DNA from: Lysobacter sp. Root916
GTDB lineage: Bacteria; Pseudomonadota; Gammaproteobacteria; Xanthomonadales; Xanthomonadaceae
Length of the DNA: 54,136 bases
NCBI RefSeq assembly: GCF_001429785.1
Contig: NZ_LMJF01000012.1
Span: forward strand, 613,097 to 667,232
Direction of reading: 5' to 3'
Shown here: positions 26,759-35,799 of the stretch, one piece after another
Layout of the letters: each line of letters opens with the position of its first letter
How positions within the stretch are numbered: the stretch's first letter is position 1
Position numbers and translations under genes: made by a program
The notes under the pieces: generated by a model
Databases searched by the model: none
Told to the model about the DNA's origin: nothing
Seen by the model: only the letters and a program-made list of their open reading frames with translations

Positions 26759-26824
26759 AATTCGATTCCTTCGATGAGCGTGTTCGGTGGTAGGCCTGCT
26801 GGATCGCTGCGCGAACGCACGCGC

Positions 26825-29800
26825 TCAGACCGGCGGTGGGAAGTAGGTGCGGCGGCGCAAGGTGGTCAGGTTGGTCGGATTGGCGCTGACGCTGGCGACC
26901 TGATTGCTCAGCAGCAACACCCAGTCGGGCAGGGCGGCGCTGGTGGAGTCGGCCAGATCGAGGAACTGTTCGACGAAGGGGTAGTCGTCCAGATAGGAAT
27001 CGCTGAGATCCGCGCCCGGCGCGTACAGCACCTCGGTGGTCAGCGACGGCGCCAGCACGATCACCGCGCGCAAGTTGATCGGCAGGAATTCGGCCAGCAG
27101 CTGTTTCAGGCGCGCGGCATTGGCCACGGTCAGCGCCTGGCCGAAGCGGCCGCGCGTCACGTACAAGCCCAGCGTTCCGCGGGTGTAGAACTCGTTGGGC
27201 GACAGCGGCGGTTCGTCGTCGCCGCCTAGCGGCCGATGCGGCGTATACGCGAGCAGATCGCCCCATTGATGGTGGCGGGTGTTGCGCGCGGTTTCGGCCA
27301 TGCGCGGGGTGATGGTGTTGCAGTGCCGGCGCAGCGTCGCCGCTTCGGGCACGCGTGTGGGCGCGGCTGTCGGCGCCGCGCCGGCCAGGATCGGCGCCAG
27401 CTGGTCCAGCGCGATCGACGCATCGCAGCGGTGCAACAGGGTCAACCCGGCCACGGGCAGGATCAGCGGCAGCGGCGCGATGCGCGCGTTCTCGTCCCAG
27501 GGCAGGGCGATCGGCGCGGCCGCGACCAGGGCCGCGCTCAAGGACACTTCCCACAGGCTGCGCCCGCCGTTGCGGTCGCTGCTGAAGAACACGCGCGTGC
27601 CGCCGCCACCCAGCGCTAGCGCGGACGGCTGCACATCGGCAGCGCCGGGCGCGGGCGGGGTGGTGACGTCGGCGATCGGGCCCCAGCTCAGCGCCACCGG
27701 GTCGTAGCGACGCGCGCGCAACGCGCGGCGGTCTTGTCCGGCGGCGCCGGACAGCCAACGCGACCACAGCAGCAGCACGGTGCCGCCGGCTTCGCGCAGC
27801 AGATGGGGTTCGCGGTCGCCGCGTGCGCCGGCGGCCGCGCCGCCGTCGCTGATCGCGATCGCGCCCGACCACGGCGACGACCAGGCGCTGACGTCGTCGC
27901 TGGGCAGGCCCTGCGCGCTGCGTACGGCGATGACCGCATCGTTGCGATCGATACGCGCGGCGCCGTTGCCGGTGGCGACCCAGGCATTGCCGGCACCGTC
28001 GACACCGATGGCGCGCGCATCGACGCTGGGCAGGCCGTCGGCCAGCGACCAGCCGCGCCAGGCGCCATCGGCCGCGCGCCGCCACACGCCGCTGGCGGCG
28101 GCGATCCACAGGGCGTTGTCGGCGTAGGCCAGACCGCGCACGTCGTTGCCGATCGCCAGCGGCGGCGCCAGCGTAGACCACACGCCGGCGGCGCTGCGCT
28201 CGGCGATGCCGGCGGCGGTGGCGGCCCAGACGCGGCCGTCGGCGGCGAGCGCGACATCGCGCACGTCGTCGCTGGGCAGATCGGGCGCCAGCGTATTGGC
28301 GAAGTTGAGGTTGCGATCGAGTCGGCTGAGGCCGGCGGCGGTGGCGATCCAGAGCGCACCGTCCGCGGCCAGCGCGAGCGCGCGCACGTCGTTGTCGGCC
28401 AGACCGTCGCCGACGTCCAACGTGGTGATGCCGCCGTTGGTGGCGACGCGCGACAGTCCGGTGTCGGTGGCGACCCACACTGCGCCGTCGTCGCTCTGCA
28501 GCAAGCGGCGGCAGTCGTCGCTGGACAGGCCGTCGCCGATGTCGAAGGCCTGCCAGGTGAGGTTGCCGCGGCGGCGCGCGACGCCGGCGTCGGTGGCGAC
28601 CCACAGCGCGCCCAGGCCGTCGACCAGGCAATGGCGCACGTTGTCGCTGGGCAAGCCGTCGGCGCTGTCAAGCACGTTGATCGTGCCGTTCTCGCCGCGC
28701 AGAGCCAGGCCGTTGACCGTGGCGATCGCATCGAACGCGCCCAGCCAGGCGCTGGCGCGCAGACGCCAGCGGCCGTCGGCGTGTTCGCTCCAGGCCAGCA
28801 CGGCGCCATCGCCGGAGGCGAGCGCGCTGAGTTCGGTCGGCCGGCCCGGGGTGAGTGCGGGCAAGGTCTGCGCGGGCGTCAGATCGAGGGTGTCGTCCCA
28901 ACTGCCGAAACTGGGCGCGGTGGCGTGGGCGAAGCCGAGCGCGCGTGCGGTGCTGGACAGCGCGAGGTCGACCGACAAGCGAGCGGTCGGACCCACCGCG
29001 GTACTGGTCAGGCGGATCGAACCATCGCCGGCCGGGCTGGCGACGGCCTGGGTGAGTTGCGCGTTCATCGCGGCGACCACTTCGGCCGTGGTCGCAAGCG
29101 CGGGATTGGCGTAATCGATCGCGTTGACCTGGAACACGTCGTTGGCGCCGGCGGTGCGCAGGGTCAGACGGGTGCCGACCACCAGGCGGAAACGCGGCAG
29201 CTGGCGACCTTGCAGCACGGCAGGCAAGCGCGGACGCGAACTGCCCAAGCTCCAGCGCACGCGCGCGTTGGCGCTCTCGGCCGCTTCGACACGGGCCAGG
29301 AACACGCGGCCGTCGGCCAGGGTAGCCGCGGCCGGATGCGCGACCGCGGCGTCGTCGCCAGGTCGCGTCGACAGCAAGCGGGTGGCGCCGCGCCATTGGC
29401 CGGCGTCCCAGGTCTTGCAGACCAGGCCGCCGTAAGGCGCGCGCTCGCCTTCGCGTTGATCCGGGTCGGGCGCGCTCGCGGCGTCGCTGGCGAACACGCG
29501 CACGCGGCCCAGCGCATCGGCGGCGGCGGCGAGACGATCGCCGCCGGCTGCGTCCAGGGTCAGCGCTTCGCTTTCGCGCGCGCTGACGTTGATCTGCGAT
29601 TCCGGACCGACGCTGCGCGTGCGCAGCCGGACCTGGCCGCCGACCGCGTCGGCGACGATGTCGCTGGCGACCGCCGCGATCGCGGCCGCGACTTCGGCAG
29701 CGGTCGCCGCGGCTGGATTGGCGAAGGCCGACGCGCCCAAACGCACCCGGAACGAGGCGCCGCCGTCGACGGCGATGCTGAGTTCGGCGCCGGGGAAGAT

Positions 29801-30910
29801 CGCGTAAGGGCCGGCGACGTTGCCGACCAGGGTCGCCGGCGCCGGGCCGACGCCGAAAGCTTCGTCGTTGCCGGCGCCGAAACCGAGCAGGGCGGCCGCG
29901 TCCAGCGGCGAACGCCAGCTCGCTCCCGCCGGCACGCTTGCATGGATCTGATAACGCGGCGCATGGTTGCTGCGCGCGAGGTGCTGCACGAACTCGGCGG
30001 TGCGCGTGGTCCAGCCGGTGTAACGCGTGACCAGGGCGCCGACCGACGTCACCGTGCCCACCGATTCGTACAAGCGCGGCGTGGCCTTGAGTTCGTTGCG
30101 CGCCAGCGGCAGCGCATCGGCATCGCCCAGGCGCCAGCCCAACCAGCCCGCCAGTTGCGGCAGACGGCGGCCGTCGACGCGGTCGATGTCGTGCAGGTCC
30201 CACAGGTTCTCGGCCGAGCTGCGCGCGCTGTCCATGGACGCGCCGTAGACGTCGAGCAGGCGCCGCAGCTGGCCCGAACGCGCGGCCATTTCCGGGATCG
30301 CCTCGGAACCCGGCGTGGTCGGGCGCAAGTTGACGTCGAACTGGCGATGCACGGCCGGTAGCAGGTCGTACATGGTGCGGTTGAGGCCGTGCGGCGCCGC
30401 CGGCGTGGCGATGGCGCGATGGCGCTGCGCCTCGACCGGATCGAAGGCCGCGCTGAACAATTGGTAGTAGCAGGCGTCGCCGGGCGTCAGCGACAGCGGC
30501 GCGTCGCCGCCGTCGACGATCTCGATGCGCCGGCGCAGCGGCTGGCCGTCGGCGCCGTAGCTGGTGGCGACGATGCGGCGCACGCGCTCCAGCGGCTGGC
30601 CGCCGACGTCCTGGGCGACGCTGATCGCCTCGAACACGATGCGCTCGGCGCCGTCGCGTTCTTCCCAGGCCGGCAGATCGATGACGCTGATGCCACCACC
30701 GGGAGTCGGCGGGAACGCGGCGCTGTCGTAAACCAGGTAGGGATCGGGCGCCAGCGGCGGCTGCGGGAATTCGAAATCGCGCGTCTTGCGCCGCAGCGTC
30801 TGCCGTGGCGCGTCGGCCAGCGTCTCGCCCGGACCCGGCGTCAGCGTCCAGCACACCCGCACGCGGCGGGCGACCAGGTCGGATTCTGCGATGAAGCGGT
30901 CGATGATCAC
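26825..30910 (-). CDS. gpI-like baseplate protein fused to a beta-propeller
   Basis: The protein has 1361 residues from GTG 30910, which sits 10 bases after the gpJ stop with GAGGGGG before it; the frame extends to 30982 inside gpJ. In order: an N-terminal beta domain (about 1-170); a phage tail gpI-like domain (about 175-320, 'YDLLPAVHRQFDVNLRP', 'LPQLAGWLGWRLGDADALP' and 'YESVGTVTSVGALVTRYTGW'); two copies of a tail beta-module with 'NPAAATAAEVAAAI' and 'NPALATTAEVVAAM' signatures; a Reg_prop/two-component-type propeller (about 760-1040) with six units like 'LPSDDVRDVALAADGRVWAA'; and a C-terminal tail-like domain. The fusion suggests a wedge protein that carries its own receptor-binding or sensing propeller. 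Confidence 0.75.
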   Translation of the reverse strand: MIIDRFIAESDLVARRVRVCWTLTPGPGETLADAPRQTLRRKTRDFEFPQPPLAPDPYLVYDSAAFPPTPGGGISVIDLPAWEERDGAERIVFEAISVAQDVGGQPLERVRRIVATSYGADGQPLRRRIEIVDGGDAPLSLTPGDACYYQLFSAAFDPVEAQRHRAIATPAAPHGLNRTMYDLLPAVHRQFDVNLRPTTPGSEAIPEMAARSGQLRRLLDVYGASMDSARSSAENLWDLHDIDRVDGRRLPQLAGWLGWRLGDADALPLARNELKATPRLYESVGTVTSVGALVTRYTGWTTRTAEFVQHLARSNHAPRYQIHASVPAGASWRSPLDAAALLGFGAGNDEAFGVGPAPATLVGNVAGPYAIFPGAELSIAVDGGASFRVRLGASAFANPAAATAAEVAAAIAAVASDIVADAVGGQVRLRTRSVGPESQINVSARESEALTLDAAGGDRLAAAADALGRVRVFASDAASAPDPDQREGERAPYGGLVCKTWDAGQWRGATRLLSTRPGDDAAVAHPAAATLADGRVFLARVEAAESANARVRWSLGSSRPRLPAVLQGRQLPRFRLVVGTRLTLRTAGANDVFQVNAIDYANPALATTAEVVAAMNAQLTQAVASPAGDGSIRLTSTAVGPTARLSVDLALSSTARALGFAHATAPSFGSWDDTLDLTPAQTLPALTPGRPTELSALASGDGAVLAWSEHADGRWRLRASAWLGAFDAIATVNGLALRGENGTINVLDSADGLPSDNVRHCLVDGLGALWVATDAGVARRRGNLTWQAFDIGDGLSSDDCRRLLQSDDGAVWVATDTGLSRVATNGGITTLDVGDGLADNDVRALALAADGALWIATAAGLSRLDRNLNFANTLAPDLPSDDVRDVALAADGRVWAATAAGIAERSAAGVWSTLAPPLAIGNDVRGLAYADNALWIAAASGVWRRAADGAWRGWSLADGLPSVDARAIGVDGAGNAWVATGNGAARIDRNDAVIAVRSAQGLPSDDVSAWSSPWSGAIAISDGGAAAGARGDREPHLLREAGGTVLLLWSRWLSGAAGQDRRALRARRYDPVALSWGPIADVTTPPAPGAADVQPSALALGGGGTRVFFSSDRNGGRSLWEVSLSAALVAAAPIALPWDENARIAPLPLILPVAGLTLLHRCDASIALDQLAPILAGAAPTAAPTRVPEAATLRRHCNTITPRMAETARNTRHHQWGDLLAYTPHRPLGGDDEPPLSPNEFYTRGTLGLYVTRGRFGQALTVANAARLKQLLAEFLPINLRAVIVLAPSLTTEVLYAPGADLSDSYLDDYPFVEQFLDLADSTSAALPDWVLLLSNQVASVSANPTNLTTLRRRTYFPPPV

Positions 30911-30920
30911 GCCGGCCCCC

Positions 30921-32525
30921 TCAGCCGATCTGCAGGCTGAGTTCGAGCTGCGACAGCACCGGCAGCTCGTAGGGCCCGACATCGACGCGGCTGGCGACCG
31001 CGCTGCGCGAGATCAGGGCGTTGCGGATGAAGTCCGGCAGCTCGGCCATCGACGGCAGGTCGTAGCGGCGCAGATCGTCGTCCAGGGTCGAAGCGGGTTG
31101 ATCGGCGCGGTTGAAGCGGTAGATGTCCAGCGACAGCACCCCGGGTATCGCCTCGATCAGCGCGAACAGGTCGCTGGGGTACAGGGCCTGGCCGAAATCG
31201 ACCGCGTCGTAGGCGAGGTAGCGCGCCACCGTGTCGGCGATCTGCTGGCGCAGCGGATCGGCCTGATAGCGCGCGTCGTAGCGCACCGTCATCGCGATCG
31301 CGACCGGCGCCGGGCTGGCGTCGAGCACGCGCAACTGGGTGCCGGCCATGCGCTTGTCCTCGAAGTAGGCCAACAGCGCGGTGCGCAGCGCCTCCGGCAC
31401 CGGACGCCAGCTGTCGCCCTGCGGGGCGACGATCAGGTCGATCTGATTCCAGTTGCGGGCGCGCGCGCGCGCCTTGGCCACGCCGCCGGCGTGGTGGGCG
31501 AGGGCGACGCAATCGTCGGGCGTTACCGCGCGGCGGCCGCTGCGATAGACCATGGGGCCGTTGCGCACCGCGATCTCGCTGCTTTCCGCGGCGCTGCCGC
31601 CCGCGGCCGGGGCCGGGTTGGTCACCGCCAGCAGGTTGGGCAGCACGGTGACCGCGCGGGTGATGGTGTTGGCGGCCACGTTGGCGCGCACGCCGCCGCC
31701 GACCCGGCAGGTCGCTCGCACGTTGTTGGTGCCGCGCGGCGGTACGCGTCCGAACACGTTGTCGCCGAACAGGATGGCGCAGGCGTCGTTCTCGTCGAAC
31801 TGGCAGATGTAGTCGCGCGAATCGCGCGTGGACAGCAGGGTGCGGCCGTCGGGGCCGGTGCTGTAGAGGAAGTTGTCGCGGCGGTCCCAGCGCACCCAGC
31901 CCGCGCCTTCGTCGACCTCGACCACCAGGCTTTCCAGGATCGGCGGCTTGTGCGGCAGGCGGAAACTCTGGTTGGGCTCGCCGCTGGACGAGCCCAGCAG
32001 GGTCGGCGGCAGGCTGCGGCTGTGCGAGACGGGCAGCACGAACTGGGCCTGGCCGGCGATCGCGCCGGGCAGGACCTGATCCGAATGCAGATCGATGGAC
32101 AGCGCCGGGCCCAGGTATTCGAAGGTCGCCGGATCGTCGCTGGGCTGGCTGGCGATGAACTGCGCGCCGCTGGGGATCGCGATCACCGCCGGGCCCACCG
32201 GCACCGAGAAGGTCAGCAGCAGGTCGGCGCGCGCGGGCAGCGGCGGGGTGGGTTCGTAGCCGATCAGGCGTAGCAGCTGCAGCACGCTGCGGCGTTCGCG
32301 CGCGGTGCCCGGAAACAGTTCGCTGGCGATGCGGTCCTGGTAGTACAGGATCACGTCGCCGACGTAGGCGACCATGTCGGTCAGCACCACGCCCAGATCG
32401 GACGGGGTGTGGTCGGTCCACTCGGGCAGGCGCAGGCGCGCCAGATCGAGCATGGCGCGGCGCAAGGACGCGTAGTCCTTATTGGTGTAATCGATCGCCG
32501 GCGGCAACGGATCGGTGACGGCCAT
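30921..32525 (-). CDS. Baseplate wedge protein, gpJ/gp47-like
   Basis: The protein has 534 residues, close to other long gpJ homologues of injection systems (Afp11 class). 'DYTNKDYASLRRAMLDLARL' then 'SDLGVVLTDMVAYVGDVILY' and 'RSVLQLLRLIGYEPTPPLPA' are diagnostic of the baseplate J family. The C-terminal part ('LRVLDASPAPVAIAMTVRYD', then 'ALIEAIPGVLSLDIYRFNR') is the J-type wedge domain. It forms the hexameric baseplate ring with gp25 and the gpI-like protein, whose genes flank it. It lies 15 bases after the gp25 gene. Confidence 0.92.
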   Translation of the reverse strand: MAVTDPLPPAIDYTNKDYASLRRAMLDLARLRLPEWTDHTPSDLGVVLTDMVAYVGDVILYYQDRIASELFPGTARERRSVLQLLRLIGYEPTPPLPARADLLLTFSVPVGPAVIAIPSGAQFIASQPSDDPATFEYLGPALSIDLHSDQVLPGAIAGQAQFVLPVSHSRSLPPTLLGSSSGEPNQSFRLPHKPPILESLVVEVDEGAGWVRWDRRDNFLYSTGPDGRTLLSTRDSRDYICQFDENDACAILFGDNVFGRVPPRGTNNVRATCRVGGGVRANVAANTITRAVTVLPNLLAVTNPAPAAGGSAAESSEIAVRNGPMVYRSGRRAVTPDDCVALAHHAGGVAKARARARNWNQIDLIVAPQGDSWRPVPEALRTALLAYFEDKRMAGTQLRVLDASPAPVAIAMTVRYDARYQADPLRQQIADTVARYLAYDAVDFGQALYPSDLFALIEAIPGVLSLDIYRFNRADQPASTLDDDLRRYDLPSMAELPDFIRNALISRSAVASRVDVGPYELPVLSQLELSLQIG

Positions 32526-32540
32526 GACGGCGCTCCTTGC

Positions 32541-32900
32541 TCAGGCCAACGGGACCAGCAGCGAATCCGTGCTGGGTTCGCTGGTGTGGGTGTAGTCGAG
32601 GCGCACGTACAGCTCGGCCTCGCGGCGTTCGAAGGCGACGTTGGTGACCAGCACGCGCGGTTCCCAGGCCAGCAGGCATTCCTGCAGCTGGCGCTTGACC
32701 AGGGTGGCCATGACGTCGTCGTTGGGGTCGTGCACCAGCGAGTGGATGCGGGTGCCGTACTCGCGCAGCATCACGCGCTCGCCGAAGCGCGTGGCCAGCA
32801 GCGCGCGGATGTTCTGGCGAATCTTGTCCTGACCGTTGGCGCGCTGCACGCCGCCGTCGGAAAGGGCGAAGGGAAAGGCGAAACCCATGACGTTGTCCAT
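32541..32900 (-). CDS. Baseplate wedge protein gp25/gpW-like
   Basis: The protein has 119 residues. The lysozyme-like gp25 fold shows 'QDKIRQNIRALLATRFGERV' followed by 'MLREYGTRIHSLVHDPND' and the C-terminal strand 'AELYVRLDYTHTSEPSTDSL'. The 'GER.M...YG' segment is the conserved gp25 motif that nucleates sheath attachment in T4 and T6SS (TssE). It is expected to lock the first sheath ring to the baseplate. Confidence 0.92.
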   Translation of the reverse strand: MDNVMGFAFPFALSDGGVQRANGQDKIRQNIRALLATRFGERVMLREYGTRIHSLVHDPNDDVMATLVKRQLQECLLAWEPRVLVTNVAFERREAELYVRLDYTHTSEPSTDSLLVPLA

Positions 32901-32914
32901 GTCGCTAGTGCTCC

Positions 32915-33160
32915 TCAGCTCAGTCCGACTTCGCCGGTTTGGGTGGCGGTTCCTATCGGCACGTTGCCGTTATCACGTACTTGCGACTGCACACCGGTCA
33001 CGCGCGCGCCGACCACGTAGGCATGGACGACGTCGGCGATGGCCTTGGCCATCGCGTCGGCGGCGTCGTCGCCGCTCCATTCCTCGTCCACACCCTTCTG
33101 GAAATTGGTGCGCAAAGTCGCGGCCAGCGTCGATTCGAGCGTGTTGCGGTCCAGGGCCAT
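32915..33160 (-). CDS. Small conserved tail-locus protein
   Basis: The protein has 81 residues. An alpha-helical first half ('LESTLAATLRTNFQKGVDEE', 'AADAMAKAIADVVHAYVVG') is followed by a short beta/loop tail ('GNVPIGTATQTGEVGL'). The helical pattern with an alanine-rich 'DVVHAYVVGA' segment resembles small hypotheticals encoded next to baseplate genes in myoviruses. Role unknown; it lies 4 bases after the proline-rich gene. Confidence 0.65.
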   Translation of the reverse strand: MALDRNTLESTLAATLRTNFQKGVDEEWSGDDAADAMAKAIADVVHAYVVGARVTGVQSQVRDNGNVPIGTATQTGEVGLS

Positions 33161-33164
33161 GGCA

Positions 33165-33521
33165 TCAGTCCAGGGGGCAGGGCGGCAGGGTGGGCAGCGC
33201 GGGCAACGCGGGCAGCGAAGGCGGCACGGGCAGCGGCGGCAGCGGCGGCAGGGTGATCGCGATCGGCAAGGTCGGCAGCGTCAGGCCCGGCAGATCCGGC
33301 AAGGCCGGCAACTCCGGCAGCGCCGGCAGCGAGGGCGGCATCGGCAGCGGCGGCAAGGGCGGCAGGGTGATCGCGATCGGCAGCGTCGGCAGCGCCAGTC
33401 CCGGCAGGGACGGCAACGCGGGCAGCGCCGGCATCGACGGCAACGCGGGCGGCAGCGGCAGCGGCGGCAACGGCGGCAGCGACAGCGGGATCGGCAGTTC
33501 GGGGAAGCTGCAGCGGCTCAT
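33165..33521 (-). CDS. Proline-leucine-rich repetitive protein at the spike-tip position
   Basis: The protein has 118 residues, almost entirely P, L, S, A, I and T with a two- or three-residue Pro rhythm ('LPPLPPLPLPPALPSMPALP'). It contains a direct repeat of about 38 residues, each with 'LTLPTLPIAITLPPLPPLP' or a close variant. The only cysteines are near the two ends ('MSRCSF' and 'PPCPLD'). The DNA is likewise repetitive (GGCAGCGGCGGC type). The ribosome site and tight spacing on both sides support a real gene. PAAR tip proteins usually occupy this position; no PAAR sequence is seen. It could be a polyproline-helix tip or a packing/plug protein, which is inference. Confidence 0.65.
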   Translation of the reverse strand: MSRCSFPELPIPLSLPPLPPLPLPPALPSMPALPALPSLPGLALPTLPIAITLPPLPPLPMPPSLPALPELPALPDLPGLTLPTLPIAITLPPLPPLPVPPSLPALPALPTLPPCPLD

Positions 33522-33534
33522 GCGCGCGGTCTCC

Positions 33535-34329
33535 TCACTTCACCAGCACCGAAGCGCTGAAGTGCTGCTGCGGCACCAACATCGCGGGCGGCGTGGCCGG
33601 ACCGGTCGGGCCCATCGCGGACGGATGGGTGTGGAACATGAACTGCTTCCACAGGATGTCGAACTGCTTGGCCAGCAGGGTCGGTTCGCTGGCGCCGGAA
33701 CCCACCGATACCGTGGTGCCTTCGAGCAGGATATTGGCCGCGGTGATGCGCACGGTGTCGCCGGTGAGGTCGAGGCTGGCGCCGTCCTTGTTCATCAGCA
33801 CCACGCCATCGGCGTTCATCGCCAGTACGTGGCCTTGCTCGGACATCAGCGAGGCTTCGCCCTTGTCGGCGTTGAGATAGAGCGTCGAGCCGCTCTTGTT
33901 CGACACCACCACGCTGCCCTTGTCGTCGATGGCCAGGAAGGAGTTGTCCTTGTGGCGGATCACGACCTTGGCGCCGCCGTCGGTGTCGTTGAGTTCGATG
34001 GTGTGGCCGCTGGCGGTCTGAATCACGCGGTTGTCGGGCGGCGTGACCCGACTCTCCTCCGGCGTCGCGGTCTTGGGGTACCAGGTGCCGACCCAGATCG
34101 CGAACTCGGGATCGCCGCCTTCGAACTCCACCCACACCTTGGCCCCCACCGGCGGCACGAAGAAGTGGCCGTAGGGGAAGCAGGGGCGCGCGTTGACCGC
34201 GAGCTCGGTGCCGAAGATCGCCGGCACGTTGACCAGGACGCAGCCTTGCTTGTCCGGGTCTTCGTTGCCGGTGACGGTGCCGCTGTATTTTCCGTACCAG
34301 CGTTCGGCGTGGCGGTGGATGGCGTTCAT
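33535..34329 (-). CDS. Spike protein, gp5/VgrG C-terminal-like
   Basis: The protein has 264 residues. The N-terminal OB-fold (about 10-95) has 'YSGTVTGNEDPDKQGCVLVN' and 'PVGAKVWVEFEGGDPEFAIW', the hallmark of gp5/VgrG/gpV spikes. Residues 105-215 form a repeating short-strand pattern ('GHTIELNDTDGGAKVVIRHK', 'NSFLAIDDKGSVVVSN', 'STLYLNADKGEASLMS', 'GHVLAMNADGVVLMNK') that predicts a trimeric beta-helix needle. The tail 'FMFHTHPSAMGPTGPATPP' is also typical. No lysozyme domain is present. Confidence 0.9.
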   Translation of the reverse strand: MNAIHRHAERWYGKYSGTVTGNEDPDKQGCVLVNVPAIFGTELAVNARPCFPYGHFFVPPVGAKVWVEFEGGDPEFAIWVGTWYPKTATPEESRVTPPDNRVIQTASGHTIELNDTDGGAKVVIRHKDNSFLAIDDKGSVVVSNKSGSTLYLNADKGEASLMSEQGHVLAMNADGVVLMNKDGASLDLTGDTVRITAANILLEGTTVSVGSGASEPTLLAKQFDILWKQFMFHTHPSAMGPTGPATPPAMLVPQQHFSASVLVK

Positions 34330-34335
34330 GGCGTC

Positions 34336-35457
34336 CTAGCGGGTGAGTTCGAATTCGGAGGTGTAGCCAGGCGACATCCCGCCGCCGGAACTGGTGCGCA
34401 CCGTGTGCTTGACCTTGCGCACGTACCAGCGCCCCGCGCCCCAGCCGCTGATGCCGGTGACGTCGACCGCGCCCTTGGCGCGCAACATCACCGTCCCCAC
34501 GCAGGCGCCGCGGGCGGTGAAGCCCAGCGCCATGGTCGGGTCCTGAGCGGCGTCGCTGGTCGCGCGCGCGGCGCTGGAGGGCGTGCCGGGGGTGAAGGTT
34601 TCAGGGCGCTGGCTTTGCGGCGTTTCGGTGGCTTCGCCGGCGACGCTGAGCGCGCTGTCCAGCGCGGGTCCGCCGGCTTCGGCGACAGTCTCGCTGGGCG
34701 CATGCGCGGGCTCGGCCGGCGGCGGCGGCGCGGTGGTGGTGACGGTGTCGCCGGTGAGCGGATCCACGGTCGCGGTGCTGCGTCGCGGCGAAGCGGCGCT
34801 GGCGGTGCGCTCGTAGGAGAAGCGGGTGATGCGCCCGGCCATGCCGGTGGCGGCCAAGGTGCCCATCGCCTCGCCCTCGGTCAGGCGCGCGAGCGGAATG
34901 AAATAGAACTTGGAGGCGCCGCCGTTGTATTCGACGAAGGCGCGGCAGGAGTAGCGACGCGCCAACAGCACGATGAAGTCCCAGTCGTTCTGGGTGGTCT
35001 GGCGCAGCGGCGCGGCTTCGGTGAACTCCGGATCCGGGCTGGGCTCGATCTGGCCGACCGCGATGCCGGTGGTGGGCTCGCGGGTGACGATGGCGCGCAG
35101 GATCGAACTCAGCGTGCCGACGTGGTGGGTGGCGCGGAACGGGCGCTTGCGGATGCGGTAGGACAGGTCCAGCGCGGTGATGGTGAGCTGCTTGGGATTG
35201 CAGCCCGCGGCCGCGTTCGCGATCTGGGTGACTTCGCCTTCGAACAGCACCGCGTGGTTCTCGCCCCAGCCCAGGTCGACCAGCAAGGTGTTGCCCTCGC
35301 GCGGCGCTTCGCTGCCGCTGCCGCTGGGGTCGTTGAGCACCACCACCGCCTTGTCGATCAGGCGATCGTTGTCCTCGACTTCGGCACTGCGCACGTTGGC
35401 GCTGATGTCGATGCCCTGCAGGTGCACGCGCTTGTACGGCTGGCGGCTGTCGCTCAT
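34336..35457 (-). CDS. Baseplate hub protein, gpD/gp27-like
   Basis: The protein has 373 residues. It matches the late-control gpD/VgrG N-terminal hub: 'DRLIDKAVVVLNDPSGS', 'GNTLLVDLGWGENHAVLFEG' and 'TQNDWDFIVLLARRYSCRAF'. A disordered Pro/Thr/Ala-rich insert spans about residues 220-310 ('TTTAPPPPAEPAHAPSE'), and a C-terminal beta segment returns at 'GVTGISGWGAGRWYVRKVKH'-like sequence. It should form the trimeric hub beneath the tube; the spike gene begins 6 bases later, so hub and spike are separate genes here rather than fused as in VgrG. Confidence 0.88.
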   Translation of the reverse strand: MSDSRQPYKRVHLQGIDISANVRSAEVEDNDRLIDKAVVVLNDPSGSGSEAPREGNTLLVDLGWGENHAVLFEGEVTQIANAAAGCNPKQLTITALDLSYRIRKRPFRATHHVGTLSSILRAIVTREPTTGIAVGQIEPSPDPEFTEAAPLRQTTQNDWDFIVLLARRYSCRAFVEYNGGASKFYFIPLARLTEGEAMGTLAATGMAGRITRFSYERTASAASPRRSTATVDPLTGDTVTTTAPPPPAEPAHAPSETVAEAGGPALDSALSVAGEATETPQSQRPETFTPGTPSSAARATSDAAQDPTMALGFTARGACVGTVMLRAKGAVDVTGISGWGAGRWYVRKVKHTVRTSSGGGMSPGYTSEFELTR

Positions 35458-35466
35458 GGCGCGTCC

Positions 35467-35787
35467 TCAGAAGCGCCGGTCGCGTTCGACCAGACCCGGG
35501 GCGCTGCCGCCGGAGGCGATGTCGAGCTTGTCGCCCGGGCGCCACTCCAGCGGGAAACGCAGCGGATTGGCGTCGGCCAGGCGCCACCAGCCTTCGCTGG
35601 AGCCCTGATAGCGCCATGCCAGATACTCCAGCGACTCGGCGCCGGTGACCAGGTGCGCATAGCGCGCCGAACTGGCGGGCACGCTCTCATGGCGGCGGAT
35701 CGGCAGGCCGGTGCGCGGCTCGCCGTCGGCGTCGGGCGCTTGCATCGGCGCCAGGCGGGCGTATCGCGATCGTGCGGAAACGGGCAT
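35467..35787 (-). CDS. gpX/LysM-like tail protein
   Basis: The protein has 106 residues. After a 40-residue basic, flexible N-terminus, the second half ('YAHLVTGAESLEYLAWRYQG', then 'GWWRLADANPLRFPLEWRPG') is the LysM-like fold of phage gpX and CIS tail proteins; such modules sit between tube and hub. It begins 12 bases after the CIS-tube protein and ends 9 bases before the hub gene. Confidence 0.8.
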   Translation of the reverse strand: MPVSARSRYARLAPMQAPDADGEPRTGLPIRRHESVPASSARYAHLVTGAESLEYLAWRYQGSSEGWWRLADANPLRFPLEWRPGDKLDIASGGSAPGLVERDRRF

Positions 35788-35799
35788 GGAGGCTCCTGC

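Noticed and set aside
33180-33500. CRISPR-like or minisatellite repeat array
   Set aside because: The GGCAGCGGCGGC-type repetition encodes a proline-leucine protein in one continuous frame with a proper start and stop. There are no regular spacers.
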